Position numbers and translations under genes: made by a program. 64,000 bases of DNA from Roseimicrobium sp. ORNL1 (GTDB lineage: Bacteria > Verrucomicrobiota > Verrucomicrobiia > Verrucomicrobiales > Verrucomicrobiaceae), in the NCBI RefSeq assembly GCF_011044495.1, contig NZ_CP049143.1:3534001-3598000 (forward strand), read 5' to 3'. Positions within the stretch are counted from its first letter, which is position 1, and each line of letters opens with the position of its first letter. The notes under the pieces are model-generated. The model saw only the letters and a list, made by a program, of their open reading frames with translations, was not told the origin of the DNA and made no database searches. Below are positions 53,956 to 64,000 of the stretch, piece after piece.

Positions 53956-54840
53956 TTAGTCAATGGGCGCGTTGATGATCACCGTCTCGCTGGTCAGCCC
54001 CTTGCCCCAGCCTTGGGGAGATTGCAGCAGACCAAGGAGATGGGTGGGCGGTGTTTTGCCGTCGTAGTACTCGGAGACGGTCAGCTCCAAACTCAGCTTG
54101 TCATCGCCTTCTCGGCGCACCATCTGATCCTTGTCCGCATTGATATAGCCATCGTCGGTGAAGAAGAGAACATCCTTCACCGCAGCGAGTTGCTGCCGGG
54201 CGGCGGCGTTCTTCGCGGTGAGGTGCAGTGTCACCTTGTTCTTTCCCTGGCGCGTGGCCGTGGCGGACCATGCATTTGCATCCAATGACTGCGGAGCTGC
54301 CTCACGTGCTTTTACAAACGCAGGCTCCCACTTGGCATCGATCTCCGCCTCCGTAGCCACAGGAAGCTCCAATGTCAGATCCGCAAAGTCGGGATTGCAA
54401 TCACGCCCACAGCACATCCAGGCGGCTTTGCCGGCAAGTGTCACCTTCGTGCCCGGCTTCAAGTCGGCTGGTGGCGTGACACGCACGGGTAGTACCAACT
54501 CGCCGTGATATCCCTGTGCGCGGATCTGGAACATGTGCACCTGCTCCGGCTCCGGCCACTCGATCTCTCCGGCCTTCCATCCGGCCGGGAGACTCCACAC
54601 CATGCTGACCGGCACACCCACGATTCCGGGGAACTTCCAGTACGTGTGATAGCCTTCCTTGTGCTTCAGGTGCAGACCCGCATAGAAGGGCTTGCCCGGC
54701 TGCACGGTCTTAACTTCGCTAACCAGCGCGATCTGCAACGGGCTGTTGGGCTCCAGGGCATGCGTCTGCGCTGACCACGCGAGCACGAAAAGGGACATCA
54801 AGAGGAGCATCAGCCGTCCCCCTTTTCTCTTTTCACTCAT
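53956..54840 (-). CDS. DsbD N-terminal-like secreted protein
   Basis: A 294-residue exported protein with a signal peptide (SLFVLAWSAQTHA). It resembles the alpha domain of DsbD/ScsB-type thiol-disulfide proteins, with AWMCCGRDCNP carrying the cysteines of a redox-active pair. Used in electron transfer to periplasmic thiols, here without the membrane domain. Start ATG at 54840 is supported by AAGGA just upstream; earlier ATGs at 54855-54876 are poorer. Located 22 bases from asnS on the same strand. Confidence 0.78.
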   Translation of the reverse strand: MSEKRKGGRLMLLLMSLFVLAWSAQTHALEPNSPLQIALVSEVKTVQPGKPFYAGLHLKHKEGYHTYWKFPGIVGVPVSMVWSLPAGWKAGEIEWPEPEQVHMFQIRAQGYHGELVLPVRVTPPADLKPGTKVTLAGKAAWMCCGRDCNPDFADLTLELPVATEAEIDAKWEPAFVKAREAAPQSLDANAWSATATRQGKNKVTLHLTAKNAAARQQLAAVKDVLFFTDDGYINADKDQMVRREGDDKLSLELTVSEYYDGKTPPTHLLGLLQSPQGWGKGLTSETVIINAPID

Positions 54841-54862
54841 CACTTTGTCCTTCATAGCCATC

Positions 54863-56227
<1,365 letters not shown>

Positions 56228-56372
56228 GGGTGATTGGTGACTGGCTGTCTGTCTCTCTCTATACGAAAACGCTCGGAATCGCAAAAAAGTCACACGGAAC
56301 GCCGCGCAATCAAGCCGCCGTGCATCCCACTTGGCAGCTGACACGATTTCAGGATAAGATCACTTTACCCAC

Positions 56373-57320
56373 ATGCTCCCGATGAGACGCTCTTCCTGGT
56401 CCTGGCTTTTCCCGCGCACCACATCCTTTGCCTATCAGCAGTTTGGCGGGGGAGGGGGCCGGGGCCGGTCGCCGTTCTCTGGGTGTGGCATGCGCGTCAT
56501 CATCATCGTGGCAATTGCCGGATTTGCCCTGTTCAAGTATTTCAACCTGCCCACGGAGACGAACAAATTCACCGGCCGCGAACAGCGGCTGAATCTCAAT
56601 GCCAAGGAGGAGATTGTCCTCGGGTTGAACTCCGCGCCGCAGATGGCGCGCCAGTTTGGCGGGCTTTCGTCGGACGAACGCGCGCGGGCCTACGTGTCTC
56701 GCGTGGGCGCGAAGCTGGTCAATGACACCGACGCAGACATGACGCCCTACGGCAAGAATTTTGAGTTTCACCTGCTCGCCGATCGCAAGGTGGTGAACGC
56801 CTTTGCGCTGCCGGGAGGACAGATTTTCATCACCGAGGCGCTCTTTCGGCTTCTGAAAACGGAGGACGAGCTTGCGGGCGTCTTGGGACACGAAATCGGG
56901 CACGTGGTCGGCCGACATTCCTCAGAGCAGATGGCCAAGAGTGATCTCATCAATGGACTCACCACTGCTGTGGTGGTGGGCGCCTCCGGAGAAAATGGAG
57001 GCATGGAAGCCGCACGCGTTGCCCAGATGGTGGGCCAGATGGTCAACATGAAGTATGGCCGCGGCGATGAGCTGGAATCAGACAAGCTCGCCGTACTCTT
57101 CCTCCTGCAAGCCGGCTACGACCCGGAAGCTATGATCCGCGTCATGGAAGTCCTGCGCGACGCCTCCGGCGGTGGCAGCCAACCCGAGTTCATGAGCACG
57201 CACCCGGCTCCCGCAAACCGCATGGAGGTCATCAAGGCGGAGATCGCCAGGCTGCGCAAGGAAGGCAAGGACAAGCGCGGCGGTACCGGCGAAGCGCCGC
57301 TGGTGGAGATCAAGGAGTAG
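56373..57320 (+). CDS. M48 family metalloprotease
   Basis: A 315-residue zinc protease, YggG/LoiP/BepA-like. One membrane or signal segment at about 41-55 follows a Gly-rich N-terminus. HEIGH at 173-177 gives the zinc ligands, with the downstream ELESD (about 230) giving the third. The C-terminal half has the SGGGSQPEFMSTHPAP segment of this group. These proteases act in envelope quality control. Divergent from asnS. Start at ATG 56373; an internal ATG at 56382 would also fit. Confidence 0.85.
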   Translation: MLPMRRSSWSWLFPRTTSFAYQQFGGGGGRGRSPFSGCGMRVIIIVAIAGFALFKYFNLPTETNKFTGREQRLNLNAKEEIVLGLNSAPQMARQFGGLSSDERARAYVSRVGAKLVNDTDADMTPYGKNFEFHLLADRKVVNAFALPGGQIFITEALFRLLKTEDELAGVLGHEIGHVVGRHSSEQMAKSDLINGLTTAVVVGASGENGGMEAARVAQMVGQMVNMKYGRGDELESDKLAVLFLLQAGYDPEAMIRVMEVLRDASGGGSQPEFMSTHPAPANRMEVIKAEIARLRKEGKDKRGGTGEAPLVEIKE

Positions 57321-57367
57321 GTCCGGTTTCAGGCTGATGCCTCGGTCATCAACGGCATCAATCGGCA

Positions 57368-58204
57368 TCACAGCTCCAGTTCCATGCCGTCCCTGGCGAG
57401 GAGGCACTCTTTGAAACGCTCCTGGCACAGCTTCTCCATGCGCGACAGGAAGTCATCATCATGGTCGGGGTCGTGGTGCGTCATCGCCAGCCGCTTCACC
57501 CCTGCCATCTCCGCCACCTGCAAGGCCTGATCGTAACTGCTGTGCCCCCACCCGCGCCGGCTCGCCAGTTCTTCCGCCGTGTATTGGGCCTCATGAACCA
57601 GCAAATCCGCGCCCTTCGCCAGCGCAACGACGTTGGGGTCAATCTGGTCCCCATGCTCCACATCCGTGCAGATCACCAACACCTTGCCCTGACGCTCGAT
57701 TCGGAATGCGTAGGCGCCTCCCGGATGGTTGAGCTTCTGTGACGTGATCTTGGTAGCCGCATTGGAGGTGACTCCGAAGTGCTCTGTGGCTTTCTCCAAC
57801 TGAACAAACTGGAAATCCGCTCCCATATGGCTCAGTTGCACCGGAAAGTATACGGATTGCATCTGCGTCTCGAACACCTCACGCAGACTGCTGATGTTCT
57901 GCTCCTCGCCCAGCGTCAACACCGTGAGCTTTTGCTTCGGATCGTAGGCAGGGCCGAAAAAGGGAAACCCCTGAATGTGGTCCCAGTGGAAATGCGTGAA
58001 GGCGAGAACTATCTGTTCCTGCTCATGCCCCATTGCCCGGAGATCGCGCCCCAGATTCCTGACGCCCGTCCCTGCGTCCACAATCGCAATCTGGTTGATG
58101 TCAGGAAACGTGATCTGGAAGCAGGTGGTATTGCCTCCGAACCCTTGAAAGCCCGCATCGCATACCGGGATCGAACCCCGCGTTCCGTAAAATTTCAACT
58201 TCAT
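57368..58204 (-). CDS. metallo-beta-lactamase-fold hydrolase
   Basis: A 278-residue MBL-fold hydrolase beginning MKLKFYGTRGSIP. The zinc motif HFHWDH is at 71-76, with later ligands HPGG, TDVEHGD and MTHHDPDHDD. The GTRGSIP opening is typical of phosphodiesterase-like MBL proteins sometimes linked to cyclic nucleotide or phosphonate chemistry. The substrate is unknown. Start at ATG 58204. Earlier in-frame DNA lies in the intergenic region with rsmH. Confidence 0.85.
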   Translation of the reverse strand: MKLKFYGTRGSIPVCDAGFQGFGGNTTCFQITFPDINQIAIVDAGTGVRNLGRDLRAMGHEQEQIVLAFTHFHWDHIQGFPFFGPAYDPKQKLTVLTLGEEQNISSLREVFETQMQSVYFPVQLSHMGADFQFVQLEKATEHFGVTSNAATKITSQKLNHPGGAYAFRIERQGKVLVICTDVEHGDQIDPNVVALAKGADLLVHEAQYTAEELASRRGWGHSSYDQALQVAEMAGVKRLAMTHHDPDHDDDFLSRMEKLCQERFKECLLARDGMELEL

Positions 58205-58333
58205 AGGGTTTGGCGCCGTGCAGCCGGGGGCATGTGGTGGAAGTAGCCATTGAATCGCTGCAAACCGGATTTCCGCAACGTGTCTGTCTTTAATCGCCAC
58301 AAAATTTTGTCGCCATCGACCGACCCAATCGCG

Positions 58334-59413
58334 TCATGCTGTCCCATCGCTCTTCACCGCCCAGCGTAACTTCGCGGGTGCCGCTCTCGAATTGTCCCGC
58401 ACTTCCGTAGATGAGGGACGGACCACTTCCTCGCTTATTTCCGCATACATCCCCGCCCGCAGTCCCTCCTGAAAGGCACGCTTCACCCGCCGGTCCTCGC
58501 CACTGTGGAAGGTGAGCACCGCCACCCGTCCACCGGGGCGAAGTGCGTCTGGCAAGCTACGCAACCAGGTATCGAGCACGGAAAATTCCTCGTTCACCGC
58601 GATGCGTAGCGCCTGGAACACACGCCGGATGGTGTCCTGCTTCTCCTCATCATCCAGATGTGGAGGCAAGGCACTGCGAATGGCACGGGCGAAAACTGTG
58701 GTCGTCGGGAACGTGCGCTGCGCCAGTGCCTTGGCCAGCGAGGCGGCTCGCGGCTCGTCGGCGTTCTCAGACAGCATCGCGGCAAGCGCCTCCGCACCCA
58801 GTTTCTGTACCAGCGCACTGGCAGGCTGGCCTTTTTGCGGGTTCATCCGCATGTCCAGCGGGCCTTCCTCCTTGAAGCTGAATCCACGCGCGGGGTTGTC
58901 GATCTGCATGGAGGACACCCCGAGGTCGGCCAGGATGACATCGGCGCCATCCGTCCATCCCACCTCCGTGAGTACCTTGCGCAGACCGGCGAAATTGGTG
59001 CGTTTCACCAGCAGCGATTCTTCCGGGAAACCGAGCGCTCGCATCCGTGCCTCCGTCCTGACGATCTCGATGGGATCCTGATCCAGCGCCAGCAGCCATC
59101 CGCCCGGCTGCACCGCCTTCAGTAGTTCGCTTGCGTGCCCTCCATGCCCCAACGTGCAATCCACCGCGCGCCCTCCAGGCTGCGGCGCGAGCACCTCCAT
59201 GATCTCCCGTACCATGATGGGCACGTGCTGCCCCGCGGGCGTCTTGCCGCCGGCACGGACCTTCGCCACGGTATCGGGATACCTGGAAGGATCGTGCTCC
59301 TTGTACTTGTCCTCAAACCGGCGTGGGTTCTTTCCCTTGTACCGGATGCGGCGCTTGTGCGGCGTCGGAGCGGGGACGGGGGGCTGCGGTTCAGATTCTT
59401 CGTTCACGTTCAC
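58334..59413 (-). CDS. rsmH: 16S rRNA (cytosine1402-N4)-methyltransferase
   Basis: A 359-residue SAM-dependent methyltransferase that modifies C1402 of 16S rRNA. The SAM-binding strand DCTLGHGGHASELL near 84 and the motif ADLGVSSMQIDNPARGFSF near 160 are hallmark. A 55-residue polar, basic N-terminal extension (KRRIRYKGKNPRRF) is longer than in E. coli RsmH and may contact RNA. Starts with GTG at 59413, overlapping the MazG stop by four bases (GTGA), so translation is coupled. Confidence 0.94.
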   Translation of the reverse strand: MNVNEESEPQPPVPAPTPHKRRIRYKGKNPRRFEDKYKEHDPSRYPDTVAKVRAGGKTPAGQHVPIMVREIMEVLAPQPGGRAVDCTLGHGGHASELLKAVQPGGWLLALDQDPIEIVRTEARMRALGFPEESLLVKRTNFAGLRKVLTEVGWTDGADVILADLGVSSMQIDNPARGFSFKEEGPLDMRMNPQKGQPASALVQKLGAEALAAMLSENADEPRAASLAKALAQRTFPTTTVFARAIRSALPPHLDDEEKQDTIRRVFQALRIAVNEEFSVLDTWLRSLPDALRPGGRVAVLTFHSGEDRRVKRAFQEGLRAGMYAEISEEVVRPSSTEVRDNSRAAPAKLRWAVKSDGTA

Positions 59414-59754
59414 AGTTCGGTGTACTTCGCATTGGAGCCATGGGCCTTTTCTACCGGGTAGCGCAGCTCATTGCGTGCAAGCTTGGCCAGAATGGCGTCT
59501 TCCACCGAGATGCCCAGATTGTGCGCGAATTCAAACAGCAGCATGGCCACGTCGGCGACCTCATCCCGCAGGTAGTCATGCTTCTCCCTCGCCACCGCAT
59601 CCGCTTGCTCCTCCGTCTTCCAGACGAAAGGCTGCATCAGTTCCCCCGATTCCGCGGCAATGGCCATCGCGAGGTCCTTGGGGTTGTGATACTGCATCCA
59701 GTCCCGCGCATCGCGGAAGGCGCAGATGCGGGAAGTGAGTTCTTCGATGGTCAT
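59410..59754 (-). CDS. MazG-like nucleotide pyrophosphohydrolase
   Basis: A 114-residue protein of the MazG/RS21-C6 all-alpha NTP pyrophosphatase family, which hydrolyses noncanonical NTPs to NMP and PPi. Acidic metal-binding residues are in AAESGELMQPFVW and YLRDEVADVAML. Close to the dCTP pyrophosphatase group. Coupled to rsmH by GTGA overlap. First gene of a two-gene operon, start ATG at 59754. Confidence 0.88.
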   Translation of the reverse strand: MTIEELTSRICAFRDARDWMQYHNPKDLAMAIAAESGELMQPFVWKTEEQADAVAREKHDYLRDEVADVAMLLFEFAHNLGISVEDAILAKLARNELRYPVEKAHGSNAKYTEL

Positions 59755-59890
59755 GGGCCGAACATGCTGGTGGCACCCGTGGCAGCAAGGCGAAACATGC
59801 CCTGATTTCCCGGCCAGTCCGAAGGCGAACGGAGCGCGGAGGAAGAAAAACCGATGGAATGGAATGAATTCCTACTGCTTCATGGAAGCC

Positions 59891-60307
59891 ATGAGGTACG
59901 TGCTGCTGTTTTTCCTTCCTATTCTCACCTCGTGTGTGGTTACGGGAGATTCGAAGCTGAACGTACGGATCGTCGACAAAAACACGCACGAGCCAGTGAC
60001 CGGAGTTCCCGTCATCGCTCAATATGTAACTGTGGCTTTCGGGCCGATGGCGGTCCCAAGAGTCGTCAAAAGGACTTCGGACGCCAATGGTAGCGTCACG
60101 TTCGAGAGGCTGGCGGACGGGTATTGGGATGTGATCGTCCAGTCGAGGAGTGGAGAGCAGCAGGACGCGTTCTTTTTTATCTGGGAAGGACAATTGAGTG
60201 TAGAGGCCAGGACGACAAAGGATGGTGGCTACTTGGGAGGTGTAACAGGGAACCCCTACGCCGACCCCGCCGCTCCGGTGGTGTTTTACGCGAGGCTGGT
60301 GCCGTGA
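59891..60307 (+). CDS. small putative lipoprotein
   Basis: A 138-residue protein with a lipoprotein signal ending LTSC at residue 14, and beta-rich mature part (LNVRIVDKNTHEPVTGVPVIAQYV, then a bend and strands) like a single Ig/carboxypeptidase-regulatory-type fold. No catalytic motif. Starts at ATG 59891, which gives the tidy lipobox. Earlier ATGs lie in the intergenic stretch divergent from mazG. Function unknown. Confidence 0.65.
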   Translation: MRYVLLFFLPILTSCVVTGDSKLNVRIVDKNTHEPVTGVPVIAQYVTVAFGPMAVPRVVKRTSDANGSVTFERLADGYWDVIVQSRSGEQQDAFFFIWEGQLSVEARTTKDGGYLGGVTGNPYADPAAPVVFYARLVP

Positions 60308-60463
60308 AAAGCCGGTCACCGCTCCCAAGCCGACTCATTCGAGTGCAGTACGGGGTTCAGTCATTCGCCCTGCGTTGACCTTGAGCGGCGGTTTTCACTC
60401 TGCCGGAGATAGATCTCTTCTTGCCTCATCGGGCTCATTGCCTAAACTGCGCCCCCCATTCCT

Positions 60464-61543
60464 ATGCGCGACCACGTCAAACTGTTCATCCCCGGCCCCG
60501 TCGAAGTCTCGCCCGATACCTACGCGGCGATGTCTGCTCCCATGGTGGGGCATCGTGGCAAGGGGTTCCAGGACCTCTACGCTGAAATCCAGCCCAAGCT
60601 GCAGACCCTCTTCGGTACGACGCAGCTCGTGTACATCAGCACCTCCTCCGCATGGGGCGTGATGGAAGGCTCCATCCGGAATCTCGTGAAGAAAAAGGTG
60701 CTCAACTGCTGCTGCGGCGCCTTCTCAGACAAGTGGTACGACGTCTCCCTCCGCTGCGGCAAGCAGGCGGAAGAACTCAAGGTGGAGTGGGGCCAGGCCA
60801 TCACGGCCGAGCTCATCGACGCCAAGCTCGCCACCGGCGAGTTCGACGCGCTAACCCTCGTGCACAGCGAAACTTCTACCGGCGTGCTGAACCCGGTTGA
60901 GGAAATCGCCAAGCTCAAGGCGAAGTACCCGGACGTGATGTTCATCGTGGACACCGTCTCCAGCTTCACCACCGTGCCGATGAACTTCGACGCGCTGGGT
61001 ATCGACGTCCTCCTTACCGGCAGCCAGAAGGCCTTCGCCATGCCGCCCGGCATGGGCCTCTTCACCGCCAGCGAGGCCGCCTACGAGCGCTCCGCCTCCA
61101 TCAAGGACCGCGGCTACTACTTCGACTTCCATGAGTTCAAGGCGAACGGGGAGAAGAACATGACCCCTAGCACGCCGTGCATCTCCCTGATCTACGGCCT
61201 GCGCCACCAGCTCAACAAGTTCTTCGCTGAAGGGCTCGAGAACCGCTATGCCCGCCACGCCCGTCTCAATGCCCTGGTGCATGACTGGGTGAAGCGCAAT
61301 GGCTTCGAGTTCTTCGCTGCCGAGGGGTACCGCTCCAAGGGCCTCACCTGCGTGAAGAACAACAAGGAGATCGACGTCGCCAAGTTCTCCGACCTCCTCA
61401 AAAAGCGCCACAAGCTCCTGATCGACGGCGGCTACGGCAAGATCAAGGGCAAGACCTTCCGTCTCTCCAACATGGGCGACGAAACGGACGAGACCATCGG
61501 CGAACTCATTGCGGCCCTCGACGACTGCCTCGCGGCGCTCTGA
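60464..61543 (+). CDS. class V aminotransferase (alanine/serine-glyoxylate type)
   Basis: A 359-residue PLP enzyme. Opening FIPGPVEV is typical of the alanine-glyoxylate and serine-glyoxylate group. Asp163 in IVDTVSSF binds the pyridine, and Lys189 in TGSQKAF forms the PLP Schiff base. It probably transfers amino groups to glyoxylate or a related keto-acid. Precise substrate uncertain (hydrogenase-associated small-subunit-like and phosphonate enzymes look alike). Monocistronic; ribBA starts 169 bases later. Confidence 0.87.
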   Translation: MRDHVKLFIPGPVEVSPDTYAAMSAPMVGHRGKGFQDLYAEIQPKLQTLFGTTQLVYISTSSAWGVMEGSIRNLVKKKVLNCCCGAFSDKWYDVSLRCGKQAEELKVEWGQAITAELIDAKLATGEFDALTLVHSETSTGVLNPVEEIAKLKAKYPDVMFIVDTVSSFTTVPMNFDALGIDVLLTGSQKAFAMPPGMGLFTASEAAYERSASIKDRGYYFDFHEFKANGEKNMTPSTPCISLIYGLRHQLNKFFAEGLENRYARHARLNALVHDWVKRNGFEFFAAEGYRSKGLTCVKNNKEIDVAKFSDLLKKRHKLLIDGGYGKIKGKTFRLSNMGDETDETIGELIAALDDCLAAL

Positions 61544-61712
61544 AGCCCAGTAGTCTCATGACTCCCTGCGCCATCCTGTGTGCGGAAGCTGGAAACGGCC
61601 TCCGCCCGGGGATGGCGATATTTTTGTATGGCATTCACCCTGTCCGCCATGCGATTTGCCGCGTAAGCATTTAAACGGGCGCTCCACTTCCTCATCATCC
61701 GCCCACCGAAGC

Positions 61713-62927
61713 ATGTCCGATACCCCCGCATTCTCCCCCTTCTCTCCGGTGGAAGCCATCCTGGCCGACATCCGGGCTGGCAAAATGGTCATTGTGACCG
61801 ATGACGCGGACCGCGAGAACGAAGGTGACTTGGTCTGTGCCGCTCATGGAGCCACGGCAGAAGCGGTGAACTTCATGGCGAGGTTTGGGCGGGGGCTCAT
61901 CTGTGCCCCGGTCTCAGAGGAGTACGCCCAGCGTCTGGGTCTTACCGCCATGGCGAGGAAGAACCGGGATGCCTTTTCCACGAATTTTACGGTAAGTGTG
62001 GATGCCGCTGAAGGAATCTCCACCGGCATCAGCGCTCCCGATCGGGCAAAGACCATTTCCGTGCTGGCGAATCCCGCCAGCAAGGAGGGCGACCTCGTGC
62101 AGCCGGGACACGTGTTTCCTCTTGTCGCGAAGAACGGCGGCGTGCTCCGCCGAGCTGGCCACACAGAAGCGGCGGTTGACCTCGCCCAGATGGCAGGCCT
62201 GGAGCCAGCGGGCGTGATCTGCGAGATCATGAACGATGACGGCACCATGGCCCGGTTGCCGGAGTTGGTGAGGTTCGCCAAAGAGCACGACCTGAAGATC
62301 TGCACCATCGAGAGCCTGATCCGCCATCGACAAGAGCGCGAGAAACTCGTTGAGCGTGAACAGGTCATCAAGATGCCCACCGACTACGGCACCTTCGATT
62401 TGCACCTCTACCGGAGCAAGCTGGATGGCGAGCACCACCTCGCGCTGGTGAAGGGCCAGATCGATGACGGCGAGCCGGTGCTGGTGCGCGTTCATAGTGA
62501 GTGCCTTACAGGCGACGTCTTCGGCTCCCGCCGCTGCGACTGCGGCGGTCAGCTTCACGCTGCCTTAGAGCGCATCGAGCAGGAGGGCAGGGGAGTCCTG
62601 CTCTATATGCGCCAGGAAGGGCGTGGCATCGGGCTGCCCGCCAAGATCCATGCCTACAAGCTTCAGGAAGAAGGGCTCGATACGGTGGAAGCCAATCTCA
62701 AGCTCGGCTACCCCATGGACCTCCGTGACTATGGCTTGGGAGCCCAGATTCTCTTCGATCTCGGCGTGCGCCAGATCCGACTCATGACCAACAACCCGCG
62801 CAAGGTCGTGGGCTTGGAAGGCCACAAGCTGCACATCGTAGAGCAGTGTCCGATCCGCGTGGAGCCAAACGAGCACAACGCCAAGTACCTGGAGACGAAG
62901 CGCACCAAGATGGGGCATGATTTGTGA
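61713..62927 (+). CDS. ribBA: bifunctional 3,4-dihydroxy-2-butanone-4-phosphate synthase / GTP cyclohydrolase II
   Basis: A 404-residue fusion for the first steps of riboflavin synthesis. The N-terminal RibB part (1-205) has [11 protein letters not shown] and HTEAAVDLA. The C-terminal RibA part has zinc ligands in [18 protein letters not shown] (Cys-x10-Cys-x-Cys) and RQEGRGIGL. It makes both the four-carbon unit and the pyrimidine precursor. Start ATG at 61713, the natural RibB opening. ribH follows after 89 bases. No FMN riboswitch is visible upstream. Confidence 0.95.
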   Translation: MSDTPAFSPFSPVEAILADIRAGKMVIVTDDADRENEGDLVCAAHGATAEAVNFMARFGRGLICAPVSEEYAQRLGLTAMARKNRDAFSTNFTVSVDAAEGISTGISAPDRAKTISVLANPASKEGDLVQPGHVFPLVAKNGGVLRRAGHTEAAVDLAQMAGLEPAGVICEIMNDDGTMARLPELVRFAKEHDLKICTIESLIRHRQEREKLVEREQVIKMPTDYGTFDLHLYRSKLDGEHHLALVKGQIDDGEPVLVRVHSECLTGDVFGSRRCDCGGQLHAALERIEQEGRGVLLYMRQEGRGIGLPAKIHAYKLQEEGLDTVEANLKLGYPMDLRDYGLGAQILFDLGVRQIRLMTNNPRKVVGLEGHKLHIVEQCPIRVEPNEHNAKYLETKRTKMGHDL

Positions 62928-63016
62928 AGGGGCGGCTTGCCGAAATGTGGGATTCCGTAGGGACAACCGCTTCCACGGTTGATCTGCAACCCATTCGCCA
63001 GTAAGTCTCCCGCCCC

Positions 63017-63517
63017 ATGTCCGAAGCCGCCCCTCCACGCCCGCGCAGTTCTTCCTCGCGCGCGAACATCGCCATCGTAGCCAGCCTGTACAACGAGCCC
63101 TACGTGAATGCGATGCTGGACGCGGTCCGCACCGAAATTCAGGAGCTCATGCCGGACGCCCAGGTAGTGACCTACCGTGTGCCTGGCGCATTTGAGATTC
63201 CCGTCTGCGCGGAGTTCGTGCTGCGCAATACCGGAGCCGATGCGCTGGTGGCCCTCGGCGTCATCATCCGCGGCGAGACTGAGCACGGCGACCTCGTAGG
63301 AGCCTCTGTTACCGATGCCCTCATGCGCATGGCCGTGGCTCACGTGACCCCGGTGGTGCATGAAGTTCTGCTCGTGGACAGCGAAGAGCAGGCTGAGGAA
63401 CGCACCATGCGCGAACGCCTCAACCGCGGCACTGAAGCCGCCCGTGTCGCCGTGAATATGGTGCAGCTCTTTGAAAAGCTGCGCGTCACCTTTCCCTTTC
63501 CCCAAACTCCGGCGTAA
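63017..63517 (+). CDS. ribH: 6,7-dimethyl-8-ribityllumazine synthase
   Basis: A 166-residue lumazine synthase that condenses the RibA and RibB products. The first 15 residues are disordered. SLYNEPYVNAML is the N-terminal phosphate-binding region, VPGAFEIPV the substrate loop, and RGETEHGDL carries the catalytic His region. The C-terminal end (EVLLVDSEEQAEER) varies from the usual TTEN-QA-ERAG form, but the core is intact. Next gene nusB starts 9 bases after the stop, so ribBA-ribH-nusB is probably one operon. Confidence 0.92.
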   Translation: MSEAAPPRPRSSSSRANIAIVASLYNEPYVNAMLDAVRTEIQELMPDAQVVTYRVPGAFEIPVCAEFVLRNTGADALVALGVIIRGETEHGDLVGASVTDALMRMAVAHVTPVVHEVLLVDSEEQAEERTMRERLNRGTEAARVAVNMVQLFEKLRVTFPFPQTPA

Positions 63518-63526
63518 CACGAATCG

Positions 63527-63961
63527 ATGGCAAAACCACCAGGAAAACGCCGGGAAGGCCGTCAGTCGGCCATGCAGTATCTCTTTGCCAATGACTTGCA
63601 TGGCGAAGTGAGCGACACGGAACGCAATGCGTTCTGGGATCTTCACATGGCAAAGAACGACGTGCGTGAATACGCCGAGCGCCTCATCAAGGGTATCCTG
63701 ACCTTCCGCGAGGAGATCGATGCCCGCATCGCCAGCGTGCTGCAGAACTTCAGTTTCGAGCGCCTAGGCACCGTGGATCGAAACATCCTGCGGCTCGCCG
63801 TGTACGAGCTGCTGCATGAGCAGGACGTACCCCGCCCTGTGGTCATCAACGAAGCCATCGAAATCGCGAAGGTCTTCGGCGATACCCAGACGCGCGTGTT
63901 TGTGAACGGCGTGCTCGATCGCATCGCCAAGACGCTGCCTCCTGTCACTACCGCAGGCTAA
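63527..63961 (+). CDS. nusB: transcription antitermination protein NusB
   Basis: A 144-residue all-helical protein that acts with S10 in antitermination of rRNA operons. It shows the N-terminal REGRQSAMQYLFANDLHG and C-terminal VPRPVVINEAIEIAKVFGD and FVNGVLDRIA motifs of NusB. The basic N-terminus fits RNA binding. Adjacent to ribH as in many bacteria. The start ATG at 63527 is 9 bases past the ribH stop. Confidence 0.95.
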   Translation: MAKPPGKRREGRQSAMQYLFANDLHGEVSDTERNAFWDLHMAKNDVREYAERLIKGILTFREEIDARIASVLQNFSFERLGTVDRNILRLAVYELLHEQDVPRPVVINEAIEIAKVFGDTQTRVFVNGVLDRIAKTLPPVTTAG

Positions 63962-64000
63962 CGGGAGACCTGCCTGCACCCGTACTGGCAGCCAACTCAC

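Noticed and set aside
58150-58190. A tRNA T-loop-like word (GGGTTCGATCCCG type, minus strand)
   Set aside because: It lies inside the start of the MBL hydrolase gene (GTRGSIP segment), and no acceptor stem, D-loop or anticodon arm can be built around it.
61544-61712. Possible FMN riboswitch before ribBA
   Set aside because: The conserved RFN blocks are not present, and the GC-rich stretch folds no recognisable aptamer.

Overview
The window looks like chromosomal DNA of a GC-rich member of the Verrucomicrobia (PVC superphylum). The markers are a PVC-type multidomain dehydrogenase/cytochrome c with NPCBM, propeller and HEAT parts, a secreted sulfatase with the CSPSR formylglycine motif, a fused aldolase/short-chain dehydrogenase, paired sugar isomerases/epimerases, a BlaI/M56 sensor pair, and many lipoproteins and secreted proteins with few matches. 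Placement is by gene content only; there is no rRNA or tRNA gene.

Layout. 1-4.6 kb: a minus-strand operon (sulfatase, lipoprotein, R2K-type ATP-grasp, unknown), tightly coupled by stop/start overlaps, and two GNAT acetyltransferases. 4.8-13.1 kb: a 1443-residue FHA/coiled-coil protein, a MITE-like inverted repeat, a 923-residue helical-repeat protein with hydrophobic hairpins, and a small YbjN/secretion-chaperone-like protein. 13.2-28 kb: PerM-type transporter, isocitrate dehydrogenase with a clear terminator, a spermidine-synthase-like membrane protein split into two coupled genes, an AlkZ-like glycosylase, a C39-like peptidase, an esterase, and small membrane proteins. 27.7-33.1 kb: a MacB/FtsX-type ABC exporter and a secreted protein. 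33.2-38.4 kb: a BlaI repressor overlapping a fusion of an M56 sensor protease with a PBP2-like transpeptidase that lacks its catalytic Ser and Lys, plus two transglutaminases. 38.5-51 kb: aldolase/dehydrogenase, PVC cytochrome, a protease/phospholipase-D cassette bounded by a partial duplicate of the cytochrome 3' end, two LRR-like membrane paralogues and two near-identical sugar isomerases. 51-64 kb: mostly housekeeping genes (response regulator, lipid A-type acyltransferase, DsbD-like protein, asnS, M48 protease, MBL hydrolase, rsmH-mazG, class V aminotransferase, ribBA-ribH-nusB).

The most unusual items are: (i) the BlaI / M56-pseudo-transpeptidase pair, with two ACGAA-N4-TTCGT dyads laid exactly over a promoter that would give a nearly leaderless mRNA; (ii) the Nal1-like protease + PLD + stand-alone module cassette (43.9-46.6 kb), flanked by decayed copies of its neighbours' gene ends; (iii) the repeat/hydrophobic-hairpin protein beside a chaperone-like gene; (iv) structured intergenic repeats at 9.2 kb and 40.5 kb. 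Starts were chosen from overlap, Shine-Dalgarno and signal-peptide evidence; many genes lack a recognisable Shine-Dalgarno, so several starts are provisional.
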